NCBI RefSeq assembly: GCF_000169155.1
Contig: NZ_AAWL01000004.1
Location: forward strand, 1-64,000
From: Thermosinus carboxydivorans Nor1
Lineage (GTDB): Bacteria > Bacillota > Negativicutes > Sporomusales > Thermosinaceae
Direction of reading: 5' to 3'
DNA length: 64,000 nt
Made by a program: the position numbers and the translations under genes. A model generated the notes under the pieces. The model had not been told where the DNA came from and ran no database searches. It was given only the letters and a program-made list of their open reading frames with translations. This document shows positions 1 through 7,882 of this stretch, piece by piece. Position 1 is the first letter of the stretch, and the number at the start of each line of letters is the position of its first letter.

Positions 1-130
1 GTTCGTACGACTATATTTTTTTATTGGCTTTGAGCTTAGGCAAAACTAAACGAAAGACAATACTAATACTATGGCTTTTGACTTTTGCTAAATCCGGTAT
101 GTTTGCATACCGATTGTTAGTAAATGTAAA

Positions 131-172
131 AAATCAAGACCTACGTGGTAGGCACCTCGCAGGCCTTGATTT
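131..172 (-). terminator. Terminator after tRNA-Ala
   Basis: On the minus strand a near-perfect stem (AAATCAAG-CCTGCG pairing with CGTAGG-CTTGATTT) is followed by a short T run. It starts five bases past the CCA end of the tRNA, so it most likely ends the tRNA transcript. A smaller 7-bp hairpin (95-112) lies further downstream and has no clear role. Confidence 0.75.
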
Positions 173-176
173 TACT

Positions 177-253
<77 letters not shown>

Positions 254-297
254 TGTTCTTTATCATTTTGTCGCCGCATGTCCCGCCGACATTGGTT

Positions 298-327
298 ATT
301 ATATCGTATTATGCGACATAATGTCAA
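298..327 (-). promoter_or_regulatory. Sigma-A type promoter of tRNA-Ala
   Basis: The minus strand carries a consensus -35 TTGACA (322-327) and a consensus -10 TATAAT (298-303) with an 18-bp spacer, about 45 bp upstream of the tRNA. A small palindrome GACAT-A-ATGTC (315-325) overlaps the -35 end of the spacer. Confidence 0.85.
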
Positions 328-362
328 CAGTTTTGTTATAAAAAATTTTACATAAGCTTACC

Positions 363-395
363 GCGTGAAAGCAGCCGAAAAGGCTGCTTTCACGC
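363..395 (-). terminator. Hairpin downstream of cvfB
   Basis: A perfect 14-bp stem (GCGTGAAAGCAGCC / GGCTGCTTTCACGC) with a 5-base loop sits 12 bases after the cvfB stop. There is no adjacent T run on either strand, so it may be a weak terminator or an mRNA 3'-end stabiliser rather than a standard intrinsic terminator. Confidence 0.55.
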
Positions 396-407
396 TTCTT
401 CAACCTC

Positions 408-1289
408 TTACTCAACCAGGTATGTCCAGCCTTCCTGCTGAACAACAAGTCCTTCTTTCATCAGGCGCCCCAGCGCCCGTTTAAAGGCAGCTTTGCTGAT
501 CTGAAATTTTTCTTTGATCACTTCCGGCGCCGTCTCGTCGCTATAAGGCATCTTGCCGCCGCGCGAGCGCAGCACAGCCAGAATGTTTTGCGCATCTACC
601 CCAATAGCCTCTTCCTTTTGCGGCCGCATGGAAACATTAATACGGCCGTCAGGACGAAGATACGTTACTCTGACGACAATCTCCTCGCCCATTCTAAGCG
701 GCCTGGTAATCTCGTCTTTATGGAGAAAAGCGATGTAACGTTCGCCGGTAAATAAAAAGAAACCGTTTTCCCCTTCACTGTAAACAGTACCGGCAACCTG
801 ATCCCCAATTTTGATATCCTGCGCCGGCCGTGCCGCCCGGGCGATTTCTTCGTCCACATCCATTGTAACTGCTGGCCGTCCGGACTTGTCTGTATACAAC
901 TTGACCCATACCCGGTCGCCGCGCTTTACCCGGCCGCGCATACCGGCAAAAGGCATAAAGACGCCCCGCTCGGCGCCAATGTCGACAAACGCACCGTCCC
1001 GAGTCACATTAATCACTTTCACTCTGGCAATCTGCCCGGGGCGCATCTGCGGCAAACGCATACTGGCGGCTAAACGGCCTTTGGGATCGCGATATAAGTA
1101 AACTTTAACTTCTTCCCCGACTGCTACCGGCGCCGTTTGCTGCATTTTATGCAGCAGAATGTCATCCGCCGTCCGGCCGGTGCCGGCATCCAAAAAAGCT
1201 CCCAGATCTGTCTGCCGTGCTACTTTCAGCGTTACTACCTGCCCAGGTTCTAGTCTGGACGTGATCATAGACTTAGAGCGACTATTCAT
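408..1289 (-). CDS. cvfB: CvfB/YitL-family S1 RNA-binding protein
   Basis: Predicted cytoplasmic RNA-binding protein of about 293 residues, the usual size for CvfB/YitL, with repeated S1-like beta-barrels (for example the segment starting GQIARVKVINVTRDGAFVDIG) and a C-terminal winged-helix-like part (YSDETAPEVIKEKFQISKAA). Family members influence virulence-factor expression in staphylococci; the exact role here is unknown. The chosen ATG (1287-1289) has AAGGTG just upstream and overlaps the true rsfS stop by 8 bases, so the two are translationally coupled. An in-frame reading through from rsfS exists only because of the rsfS frameshift. An alternative ATG lies at 1266-1268 but has no ribosome site. 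Confidence 0.85.
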   Translation of the reverse strand: MNSRSKSMITSRLEPGQVVTLKVARQTDLGAFLDAGTGRTADDILLHKMQQTAPVAVGEEVKVYLYRDPKGRLAASMRLPQMRPGQIARVKVINVTRDGAFVDIGAERGVFMPFAGMRGRVKRGDRVWVKLYTDKSGRPAVTMDVDEEIARAARPAQDIKIGDQVAGTVYSEGENGFFLFTGERYIAFLHKDEITRPLRMGEEIVVRVTYLRPDGRINVSMRPQKEEAIGVDAQNILAVLRSRGGKMPYSDETAPEVIKEKFQISKAAFKRALGRLMKEGLVVQQEGWTYLVE

Positions 1290-1631
1290 GGTACACCTTG
1301 GCCTTGGCATCGCCCCACAGCCGTTCAAGGTTGTAAACCGCCGGTCCTCTTCCACAAAGATATGAGCCACGCAGGAACCGTAATCTAATAGCACCCACCG
1401 TGCCTCGCGGTATCCTTCCTTGTGCAAAGGCTTTACGCCTTGCTCCTCAAGTTTTTCCTCGATATTGTCAGCAATGGCCTGGACTTGCGTGCTGGTGTTG
1501 GCACTGCAAATAACAAAATAATCGGTTACGGGCGATATGCCTTGCACATCAAGGATTACAATATCACGAGCTTTTTTATCACTGGCCGCGGCGGCAACCA
1601 GTTCCGGCATATGAATGGGTGTATCAGCCAT
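1282..1631 (-). CDS. rsfS: Ribosomal silencing factor RsfS, with 1-base frameshift
   Basis: RsfS (YbeB/Iojap) binds ribosomal protein uL14 and blocks subunit joining when nutrients are short. Residues 1-89 match the family well (DIVILDVQG, TDYFVICSA, HIFVEEDRRF). After RRF the frame goes wrong: the expected ending YNLERLWGDAKAKVYHE then stop is encoded in the next frame, ending at 1282. Adding one A/T pair in the run at 1335-1337 restores a 116-residue protein. A strong AGGAGG precedes the ATG. The position after yqeK and lytR is the conserved one. Probably a base-call error, giving a false RsfS-CvfB fusion. Confidence 0.88.
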
Positions 1632-1679
1632 TACTCTACCTCCTGCAAATGAGTAACTCTATTTTAGCTTCTTCGCCTT

Positions 1680-1707
1680 ATAATATTCTATTCTCGTCAA
1701 ACACCAA
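1680..1707 (-). promoter_or_regulatory. Possible promoter upstream of rsfS
   Basis: Minus strand TTGGTG (1702-1707) and TATTAT (1680-1685) with a 16-bp spacer, about 50 bp upstream of the rsfS start. Both boxes are partial matches, so this is tentative. Confidence 0.35.
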
Positions 1708-1784
1708 GGCTCCTCTCGGAAAACTTTTGCACTAAGCTTTTTAGCAGTGGTGCAAACCTAGCTGCCCCTCAAGGACGGGAGACC

Positions 1785-1815
1785 AACAACCTGCGGTTTT
1801 TAGCCGCAGGTTGTT
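1785..1815 (-). terminator. Hairpin after the lytR-family gene
   Basis: A perfect 12-bp stem (AACAACCTGCGG / CCGCAGGTTGTT) with a 7-base loop abuts the stop codon of the lytR-family gene. No T run follows on the minus strand, so termination is likely but not certain. Confidence 0.5.
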
Positions 1816-2784
1816 CTAATGGGTCGGCAACTGGCCAACCTTAGTCGTTTGGGCGGAAAACATTTTTTCCACAATCTGTTTAGTCTGTTCTTTGTCAGCC
1901 ACCCAAAAACTGAGACCGTCAATAGTAGCAAAATTGCCCGGCAGCACTTCGGTGCGCATACCGCCGGCCTGCAGGCCTTTAAGGCTATTAGCCAGCCTTA
2001 TCATCGTAAACAGGCTCATGTCGGTCTCAACATATTGATCAATGGTCGACACCAAAGCCGGCAGTTTAAAAATGGTTCCAACCTGCAGCATTTCATTGGC
2101 CAACGCCTTCAAAAACCGCTGCTGGCGTTGTACGCGACCAATATCCCCTAACTCATCATGGCGAAAGCGGACATATTGACCTGCCTTTTGGCCATCCAGA
2201 TGTTGATAACCTTTGTCCAAATGAATTTTTAACCCAGCATAGGGGTCTTCATAATCCATATTACTTTCCACATAAAGGTCGACGCCACCCAGAAATATCA
2301 TCAGCTTTATGAACCCACGCCAATCAACGACCACATAATAGTTAATTGGAATGGATAACAGCTGCTCCACCGTACGAACGGCAAGCTGTGGCCCACCGTA
2401 GGCGAAGGCATGGGTAATCTTATCATAACCCTTATGTCCGGGAATGATGACCCGCGTATCACGGGGAATGGATAGCAGGCTGACCGTGCCGTCATCCGGG
2501 TTGACACTGGCTACCATCATCGTATCAGAGCGTCGGGGCGCACCCGGTGTTTCCGGGTCGCCGTCATCAATCCCTAGCAGCAGCACATTTACGCGTTTAT
2601 TAAGCTTATCAGCAGAAGGCAGGGACGACCCCGGCACCGGCGTCTCCCGCGCGGTCACCGGCGCAGCAAAAAAAGCATTGTAAGCGTAAAGGGCTGCGCC
2701 AGCCAGCGAAACGGTTAGAGCAGCAAGCACAAAGAGCAACAAAAAGACGCGGGACCAGCGGATGCGACGTCGCGTTTTGCGCAT
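1816..2784 (-). CDS. LytR-CpsA-Psr family cell-wall ligase
   Basis: About 322 residues. LCP enzymes transfer undecaprenyl-linked polymers to peptidoglycan outside the cytoplasmic membrane. Visible are an Arg-rich N-terminus, one membrane anchor (VFLLLFVLAALTVSLAGAAL), then the LCP domain with NVLLLGIDD, RSDTMMVASV, LLSIPRDTRV and the Arg-rich RFRHDELGDIGRVQRQQ, all lipid-phosphate-binding signatures. GAGAGGAGG is directly against an upstream ATG, so the ATG six bases later (MRKTRRR) is the better start. It lies between yqeK and rsfS as in many Firmicutes. Confidence 0.9.
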   Translation of the reverse strand: MRKTRRRIRWSRVFLLLFVLAALTVSLAGAALYAYNAFFAAPVTARETPVPGSSLPSADKLNKRVNVLLLGIDDGDPETPGAPRRSDTMMVASVNPDDGTVSLLSIPRDTRVIIPGHKGYDKITHAFAYGGPQLAVRTVEQLLSIPINYYVVVDWRGFIKLMIFLGGVDLYVESNMDYEDPYAGLKIHLDKGYQHLDGQKAGQYVRFRHDELGDIGRVQRQQRFLKALANEMLQVGTIFKLPALVSTIDQYVETDMSLFTMIRLANSLKGLQAGGMRTEVLPGNFATIDGLSFWVADKEQTKQIVEKMFSAQTTKVGQLPTH

Positions 2785-2819
2785 AGTCATCCTCCTCTCC
2801 CAAGACAGATGCACAAATA

Positions 2820-3386
2820 CTATTTCAGCTTTATCAGCAACTGGTTGCGGCCTTCTACCGTAGCCGGGTGGAGCAGGGCACGGCGGCTGACAATATACTG
2901 CAGCGTCTGGTCATATGCGGCAAGTACTGCCGCGTCCAAGTCTATTCCCGCCAGCGAACGTAGCTTGTCTACGCCGGGAAAATCGCGATGAGGCTCGATA
3001 AAATCGGCGAGGTAGACAATTTTGTCCAGCAAAGTTAAATCTGCGCCGCCGGTAGTATGCAAAGCAATCGCCCGCAGGATTTGGGGATCGCGGATGCCGT
3101 ATTCCCGTTCGGCCAGCGCCGCCCCGACAGGAGCGTGAAGCAAAACAGGCTCCTGCCGTTCGACATCATTCACCACTATACCAAAGGCCTCTGCCAATTG
3201 CAATAGGGTATTGCTGGTCATCTCCCGGGCGCAGTCATGCACTAGACCGGCCAGCCGCGCCTCGCGGACGTCAGCGCCGTATTTTTCCGCCAGCCAGGCG
3301 GATGTTTCGCTTACACCTACGGAATGAGCCAGCCGTTTAGGCGTTAGACGTCGTGCTAATTTTGCCTTAATTTGTTGATAATCCAT
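2820..3386 (-). CDS. yqeK: YqeK HD-domain dinucleoside tetraphosphate hydrolase
   Basis: About 188 residues. The YqeK family splits Ap4A symmetrically to two ADP. The HD metal site is visible as H in RLAHSVGVSE, HD in AGLVHDCARE, and the later HAPVGA and ALHTTGG histidines, followed by DKIVYLADFIEP. The start MDYQQ is chosen because it has GGGTG about six bases upstream. It is normally fused or adjacent to nadD; here a small RRM gene with a terminator has slipped between them. Confidence 0.92.
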   Translation of the reverse strand: MDYQQIKAKLARRLTPKRLAHSVGVSETSAWLAEKYGADVREARLAGLVHDCAREMTSNTLLQLAEAFGIVVNDVERQEPVLLHAPVGAALAEREYGIRDPQILRAIALHTTGGADLTLLDKIVYLADFIEPHRDFPGVDKLRSLAGIDLDAAVLAAYDQTLQYIVSRRALLHPATVEGRNQLLIKLK

Positions 3387-3432
3387 AACTTTCACCCACA
3401 ACAAAATTCGCCCTTTTCTTCCATTATTCCTC

Positions 3433-3465
3433 TAAAAATAAAAAGCCCCCGCAAGGAGGCTCTTT
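3433..3465 (-). terminator. Rho-independent terminator after the RRM gene
   Basis: Minus strand stem AAAGAGCCTCC / GGGGGCTTTTT (11 bp with G-U pairs), loop TTGC, followed by TTTTTATTTTT. It lies between the RRM gene and yqeK, so yqeK needs its own promoter or read-through. Confidence 0.85.
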
Positions 3466-3496
3466 CCCCTATATCAAGTTGGCGCTTGCTCAGTAC

Positions 3497-3748
3497 TTAC
3501 CCCTGCCGCGGTTTGGCTTCGTTGACGACAATCTGGCGACCGCCAAGCTCTGAGCCATTCATTGCCGTTACCATTTTTTCAGCATCTTCATCGGCTACTT
3601 CGACAAAGCCGAACCCCCGGGAGCGCCCTGTTTCCTTATCCATAATAATACGGCTGGAGTACACCGTGCCATACGGCCGGAAAGCATCAGCAAGCGCCGC
3701 TTCAGTAGTTCCCCAAGGAAGATTGCCGACATACAGTGTTTTGGCCAT
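3497..3748 (-). CDS. Small RRM-type RNA-binding protein
   Basis: 83 residues forming a single RNA-recognition motif: RNP2 is LYVGNLPW near the N-terminus and RNP1 is RGFGFVEV about 40 residues later. There is only a short basic tail (VVNEAKPRQG). Single-RRM proteins of this kind occur in cyanobacteria, bacteroidetes and some Negativicutes; targets are generally unknown. GAGGTG lies nine bases before the chosen ATG; a GTG four codons earlier overlaps that site. Its own terminator marks it as a separate unit inserted in the nadD-yqeK pair. Confidence 0.92.
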   Translation of the reverse strand: MAKTLYVGNLPWGTTEAALADAFRPYGTVYSSRIIMDKETGRSRGFGFVEVADEDAEKMVTAMNGSELGGRQIVVNEAKPRQG

Positions 3749-3843
3749 GCGGAGAATCACCTCTTTCGCGAATTGGGATGATGTTTACATTTTCATTATT
3801 TACGATTCTCCGTAATTTATGCCTGCCTTAATTTGGCACACTG

Positions 3844-4461
3844 CTAGCCACGGTATAAACCTTCTTTAAGAATATACTGCTCCACGCTTTCGGGGACAAT
3901 GTATTTAATCGACCGCCCAAGTTTTACGCGCTCGCGGATATCGGTAGACGAAATCTCAAGCTCCGGCGTGGCTAGCCGGTGAATACGCTGACGGCCTTTG
4001 GCCCCGAACCGGCGAATGACCGCATCAATCATGCTGATGCATCCGGGGCGGGTAGCAGCAACAAAGTGGCACAAACCGAGCAGTTCGTCGATGTCTTTCC
4101 AGGTTGGCAAGTCGGCAATGGCATCGGCGCCGGTAATGAAATAGAAGTCCGATTTTTCGCCGTACTGGTCAATAAGGGCCCGTACTGTATCAATGGTATA
4201 TGATGGGCCTGGGCGCTCAAGCTCGATGGGCGATACAAAAAAGCTGGGATTGGAATAGGTCGCCATAACCGTCATAATATAACGGTGAATCGCCGGCGTT
4301 ACCTGCGCATGCTGTTTATGCGGCGGATTAGCCGCCGGAATGAAAAGCACTTTGTCCAGGCCGAACTCAATCCGGACTGCTTCCGCCGTCACAAGATGCC
4401 CAATGTGAATGGGATCGAAAGTACCGCCCATAATGCCAATCCGTGTCTTACCCTCCGCCAT
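3844..4461 (-). CDS. nadD: Nicotinate-nucleotide adenylyltransferase NadD
   Basis: 205 residues. Transfers AMP from ATP to nicotinate mononucleotide in NAD synthesis. It has the nucleotidyltransferase start GIMGGTFDPIHIGH (both His of the T/HxGH type motif), the FIPAANPPHK substrate loop and the C-terminal ISSTDIRERV motif. Full length. Upstream is a 45-residue membrane protein, downstream the RRM gene and yqeK. Confidence 0.95.
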   Translation of the reverse strand: MAEGKTRIGIMGGTFDPIHIGHLVTAEAVRIEFGLDKVLFIPAANPPHKQHAQVTPAIHRYIMTVMATYSNPSFFVSPIELERPGPSYTIDTVRALIDQYGEKSDFYFITGADAIADLPTWKDIDELLGLCHFVAATRPGCISMIDAVIRRFGAKGRQRIHRLATPELEISSTDIRERVKLGRSIKYIVPESVEQYILKEGLYRG

Positions 4462-4542
4462 TTGGCCCTCTCCCTGCTATGAATAAGTTCTTTTCCTATT
4501 ATAGCAGAGTGTTGTCCAACTTGGAAGAAACAAATGGCGGGA

Positions 4543-4680
4543 CTAAAGAAGGATGTCCGCCAGCACGCGCACCATGGCCATGACCGCGCCAATAATGATA
4601 GCAGCCCGAATATAGTCCATCAGATCATAACGGGCCTTGTCCGTTTTAAGATAATTCCATAGGGCGTAAAAGTATCCCAT
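4543..4680 (-). CDS. 45-residue membrane protein of unknown function
   Basis: Not recognised. It reads MGYFYALWNYLKTDKARYDL and so on, with one predicted membrane helix near the end (IRAAIIIGAVMAMVRVLADILL) and a charged middle. AAAGGAG sits six bases before the ATG and an extended -10 promoter lies 30 bases further up. It precedes nadD by 81 bases. The clear ribosome site and promoter argue for real expression despite the length. Confidence 0.65.
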   Translation of the reverse strand: MGYFYALWNYLKTDKARYDLMDYIRAAIIIGAVMAMVRVLADILL

Positions 4681-4709
4681 AAACGACTCCTTTCACCGGT
4701 TATGTTTTT

Positions 4710-4718
4710 ATTGTACCA
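4710..4718 (-). promoter_or_regulatory. Extended -10 promoter before the small membrane protein gene
   Basis: Minus strand TGGTACAAT fits the extended -10 form (TGnTAnAAT). No good -35 box is seen, as is common for this class. It lies just after the MacB-permease stop and about 30 bp before the small gene. Confidence 0.4.
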
Positions 4719-4728
4719 GAAACGGAAT

Positions 4729-5942
4729 TTATTCATACCTCAGAGCCTCGATGGGATCAAGCAGCGCCGCTTTACGAGCGGGATAGATGCCGAAAAACAA
4801 GCCAACAAGTACGGAAAAACCAAACGCCATGAAAATAGCCGCGAATGAGATCACCGTATTCCACTCGGCAAGAACCGAAATAACATACACCCCGCCTATC
4901 CCCACGGCAATTCCGATTAGACCGCCGGTCACACCAATAATGACCGCTTCAATCAAGAACTGGAGCAAAATATTGCGGTATGTGGCGCCAAGAGCCTTGC
5001 GGATGCCTATTTCCCGCGTCCGCTCCGTTACCGACACCAGCATGATATTCATGATGCCGATGCCGCCAACCAAGAGAGAAATGGCGGCAATATTACCTAA
5101 TAGCAGCGTGATTGTCCGGGTGGTTTCCTCGGCGGTGGCCATAACGGCCGCCAGGTTGCGCACTGTAAGTCATCGGGAACATTGGGCCCTAATCGGTGGC
5201 GCGTTCTCAGCAAGGTGGTGATATCTTCTTGCACCTGGTTGATTACTTCCGGACTTGCTGCTTGCACGCTAATGCTGTGCAGGTACGTAATCCCCAGCAT
5301 CCTCTCCTGCGCCGTCGTCAAGGGAATAACGATCAAGTCATCTTGATCGGCGCCACTGGCCGATTGACCTTTAGCCTGTAGCACACCGATAACGCGAAAC
5401 GGGGCTTTGTTTATTCTGATGGTCTGCCCGACAGGGCTGATGTCGCCAAAGAGATTTTCCGCCACGGTCTTGCCCAACACGGCCACACGAGCCCGCGTAT
5501 CTACATCCTGGTTGGTAAAAAAAGTTCCCGTTTCTACCGTGAAATTGCGAACAGCGAGAAACTCCGGCGTTGTACCCTGCACGTTGGTGATCCAGTTTTT
5601 GTTGCCGTACACGATTTGGTACTGGCGACTGACGCTGGGAGCGACCATACTGACCCCGGCGATTTCCCGGGCAATAGCCTGGGCGTCCTTGTTCGTCAGC
5701 GTAGTGCTCGAACCAGCCGCTAGCCGGACGCCGGTGGGCGACGTCGCTCCCGGGGTGACAATAAGCAGATTACTGCCAAGCCCGGCAATAGAGTTTTGTA
5801 CTTTTTCCCGCACGCCCAAGCCAATGGACACCATGGCAATAACGGCGCCAACGCCGATAATAATGCCCAGCATAGTGAGAATAGAGCGCAGCTTATTGGC
5901 TTTTAACCCTTCGAGGGCAATAAGGACGCTTTCCCAAAACAC
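4729..5942 (-). CDS. MacB-like ABC transporter permease, with 1-base frameshift
   Basis: About 404 residues after repair. FtsX/MacB-fold permease: N-terminal membrane helix (LTMLGIIIGVGAVIAMVSIG), a large extracytoplasmic domain, then three C-terminal helices with GGIGIMNIMLVSVTERTREIGIRKALGA. The reading frame breaks at 5167-5168: GTT CCC GAT GAC TTA CAG should read GAC TTT ACA GTG CGC, giving DDFTVRNLAAV, so one T is missing. The start is GTG (VFWESVLIAL) with GGGGGGAGG eight bases upstream; the in-frame ATG earlier would add an unlikely leader overlapping the ATPase gene. Likely a sequencing error. Confidence 0.88.
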
Positions 5943-5958
5943 GTCGCTTTCCTCCCCC

Positions 5959-6636
5959 CTATCGCCTTTCATCCCGCACGACTTGTCCGTCGCGAATATG
6001 AATGATGCGCCGGGCAAAGGCGGCAATGTCCGGTTCATGCGTAACAAGGATAATGGTCCGTCCTTGCCGGTTCAAGTCAGTAAAGATTTGCATAATCTCG
6101 TCCCCTGACTTGGTGTCAAGGTTACCGGTCGGCTCGTCAGCCATCAGTATCGCCGGATTATTGACCAGCGCGCGGGCAATGGCTACCCGCTGCCGCTGAC
6201 CGCCCGACAATTCGTTGGGACGGTGGTGCAGGCGGTGTTCAAGGCCGACCATGGTTAAAGCTTTCGCCGCGCGCTCTAGCCGTTCATGTTTGGCAACCCC
6301 GGCGTAGACAAGCGGCAATGCTACATTCTGCAGGGCCGTCATGCGCGGCAGCAAATTAAAGTTCTGAAACACGAAGCCAATTTTTTGATTGCGAGTGACG
6401 GCCAACTCGTCGTCATTTAGGCTGGCGACTTCCTGTCCGTCCAGCCGGTAAGAGCCGCTGGTGGGCCGGTCAAGGCAACCAATAATATTCATCAGCGTCG
6501 ATTTGCCGGACCCGGACGGACCCATGATAGCGGTAAACTCACCGGCGGCAATGTCCAGCGTTATCCCGGCTAAAGCATGCACTACCTGGTCACCCATGTG
6601 ATATATTTTGGCAATATCTTTTAGATTAATACTCAT
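5959..6636 (-). CDS. MacB/LolD-type ABC transporter ATPase
   Basis: 225 residues. Powers the adjacent permease. Walker [10 protein letters not shown] at about 39, Q-loop [13 protein letters not shown], signature [15 protein letters not shown], Walker [13 protein letters not shown], and H-loop LVTHEPD. In E. coli MacB the ATPase and permease are fused; here they are separate genes, as is usual in Firmicutes. It is 13 bases from the adaptor gene and 16 from the permease, one operon. Confidence 0.95.
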   Translation of the reverse strand: MSINLKDIAKIYHMGDQVVHALAGITLDIAAGEFTAIMGPSGSGKSTLMNIIGCLDRPTSGSYRLDGQEVASLNDDELAVTRNQKIGFVFQNFNLLPRMTALQNVALPLVYAGVAKHERLERAAKALTMVGLEHRLHHRPNELSGGQRQRVAIARALVNNPAILMADEPTGNLDTKSGDEIMQIFTDLNRQGRTIILVTHEPDIAAFARRIIHIRDGQVVRDERR

Positions 6637-6649
6637 GCCGCCACCCCCG

Positions 6650-7726
6650 CTAACGGCCTAAAAACCGCCTGAGGGCATTGGGCGGTGCGGCCGGTTGTTT
6701 AGCCTGCGGTAGCAGGACCAGGTCGCCTTCGGCCAAGCCGCTGGTAATCTCTACTTTATCGTCGCTCGTCAGTCCGATACTAACCGGAATATTTTGGGGC
6801 TGACCAGCGCGCAGCACTTGAACATAACGCTGGCCTTTATTTTCTTTAACCGCCATCAGCGGCACTAAGAGCGTGTTCTTGCTTTCACCAACCAGGATGG
6901 AAACCCGGGCCGTCATGGTCGGTTTAAGCAACCCGGCGCCTGTTTCCACGTCAATAATGACGGGATAGTAGACCACGTTTTGTTGGATAGACGCCTTTTC
7001 CGAAATACTGGATACCACGCCGGAAAAGGTCTGGCCGGGGTAAGCGTCGACTGTGAACGTGGCTTTTTGGCCCACTTTTACTTTGCCAATATCAGACTCG
7101 TCAATCTGGGTTTCAATCTGCATTTTCGACATATCGGCGATGGTCATGAGCACCATCGGGTTTGAAATCCCCGGCGCCACGGTCTGACCGGCCGGAATCG
7201 GCTTGCCGATAACTTTGCCGTCAATCGGCGCCTTGATAGTAGTATCTTCAAGCTGCGACTGGGCGTCGTCATAGGCGGCTTTCGCCACATCATAATCCAT
7301 GCGGGCGGCATCCAATTGTTGCTGGGAAATCGCGCCGATAGCCGCCAGCCGCTGCGAGCGCTCCAAGTTCGCGGCAGCATTGGCCAGACGGGCCGCTGCC
7401 TGGTTGACAAGCGCCCGGAGATGCGTATCGTCCAAAACGATCAGCACCTGACCGGCTTTCACCTGATCGTTTTCCGCTACCCGTACTTCTTTAATCAGTC
7501 CGGTTATTTTGGAGCTGATATCTACACTGTTCACCGGCTTGATTGTTCCAGTCGCCGATACGACTGATGTAATGTCGCCCCGTTCCACCGCCACCGAGCG
7601 GCCAACTGTCGCCGGCTTTGGTTCCGTCCACAGCAGTGGCGCGCCGAATTTAACCGCCACCGCAATGATTATTAGCAAAATCCACCATTTCTTGTGTTGC
7701 AGCAGTTTGCGCCATAGAGCCTGCAT
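6650..7726 (-). CDS. MacA-like periplasmic adaptor (HlyD/RND family)
   Basis: 358 residues. One N-terminal membrane anchor ([21 protein letters not shown]), a barrel-sandwich/lipoyl pair ([19 protein letters not shown] and [17 protein letters not shown]), a coiled-coil hairpin around residues 105-150, and a C-terminal barrel. Such adaptors link an inner-membrane MacB exporter to an outer-membrane channel, which fits a two-membrane Firmicute; no TolC homologue is in the window. The substrate is unknown (macrolides, lipids and peptides are known in the family). Preceded by a strong promoter. Confidence 0.92.
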   Translation of the reverse strand: MQALWRKLLQHKKWWILLIIIAVAVKFGAPLLWTEPKPATVGRSVAVERGDITSVVSATGTIKPVNSVDISSKITGLIKEVRVAENDQVKAGQVLIVLDDTHLRALVNQAAARLANAAANLERSQRLAAIGAISQQQLDAARMDYDVAKAAYDDAQSQLEDTTIKAPIDGKVIGKPIPAGQTVAPGISNPMVLMTIADMSKMQIETQIDESDIGKVKVGQKATFTVDAYPGQTFSGVVSSISEKASIQQNVVYYPVIIDVETGAGLLKPTMTARVSILVGESKNTLLVPLMAVKENKGQRYVQVLRAGQPQNIPVSIGLTSDDKVEITSGLAEGDLVLLPQAKQPAAPPNALRRFLGR

Positions 7727-7784
7727 AACATGCTCCCCTCCACTATATCATTGGCCTTGGTCTGTAACCCAGTCTTTTAAATTC

Positions 7785-7813
7785 ATTGTACGGGTTTGTG
7801 ACTGGCTAGTCAA
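7785..7813 (-). promoter_or_regulatory. Promoter of the macAB-like operon
   Basis: Minus strand TTGACT (7808-7813), 17-bp spacer, TACAAT (7785-7790), about 60 bp upstream of the adaptor start. The -35 box lies inside a GACT-agcc-AGTC inverted repeat (7800-7811) that could bind a regulator. Confidence 0.75.
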
Positions 7814-7837
7814 TCAGGAGTGGTCGCGGCGACCGCC

Positions 7838-7875
7838 AAAAAACACAAAGGACCCCTGCCGTCTGACAGGAGCCC
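7838..7875 (-). terminator. Terminator after proA
   Basis: Minus strand stem GGGCTCCTGTC / GGCAGGGGTCC (11 bp with G-U pairs), loop AGAC, then TTTGTGTTTTTT. It separates the obgE-proBA operon from the macAB-like operon. Confidence 0.8.
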
Positions 7876-7882
7876 TCCGCGT

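Noticed and set aside
408..1631. A genuine RsfS-CvfB fusion protein
   Set aside because: The native RsfS C-terminus and stop, and a separate cvfB start with a ribosome site, are both present in the expected frames; one missing base creates the fusion.
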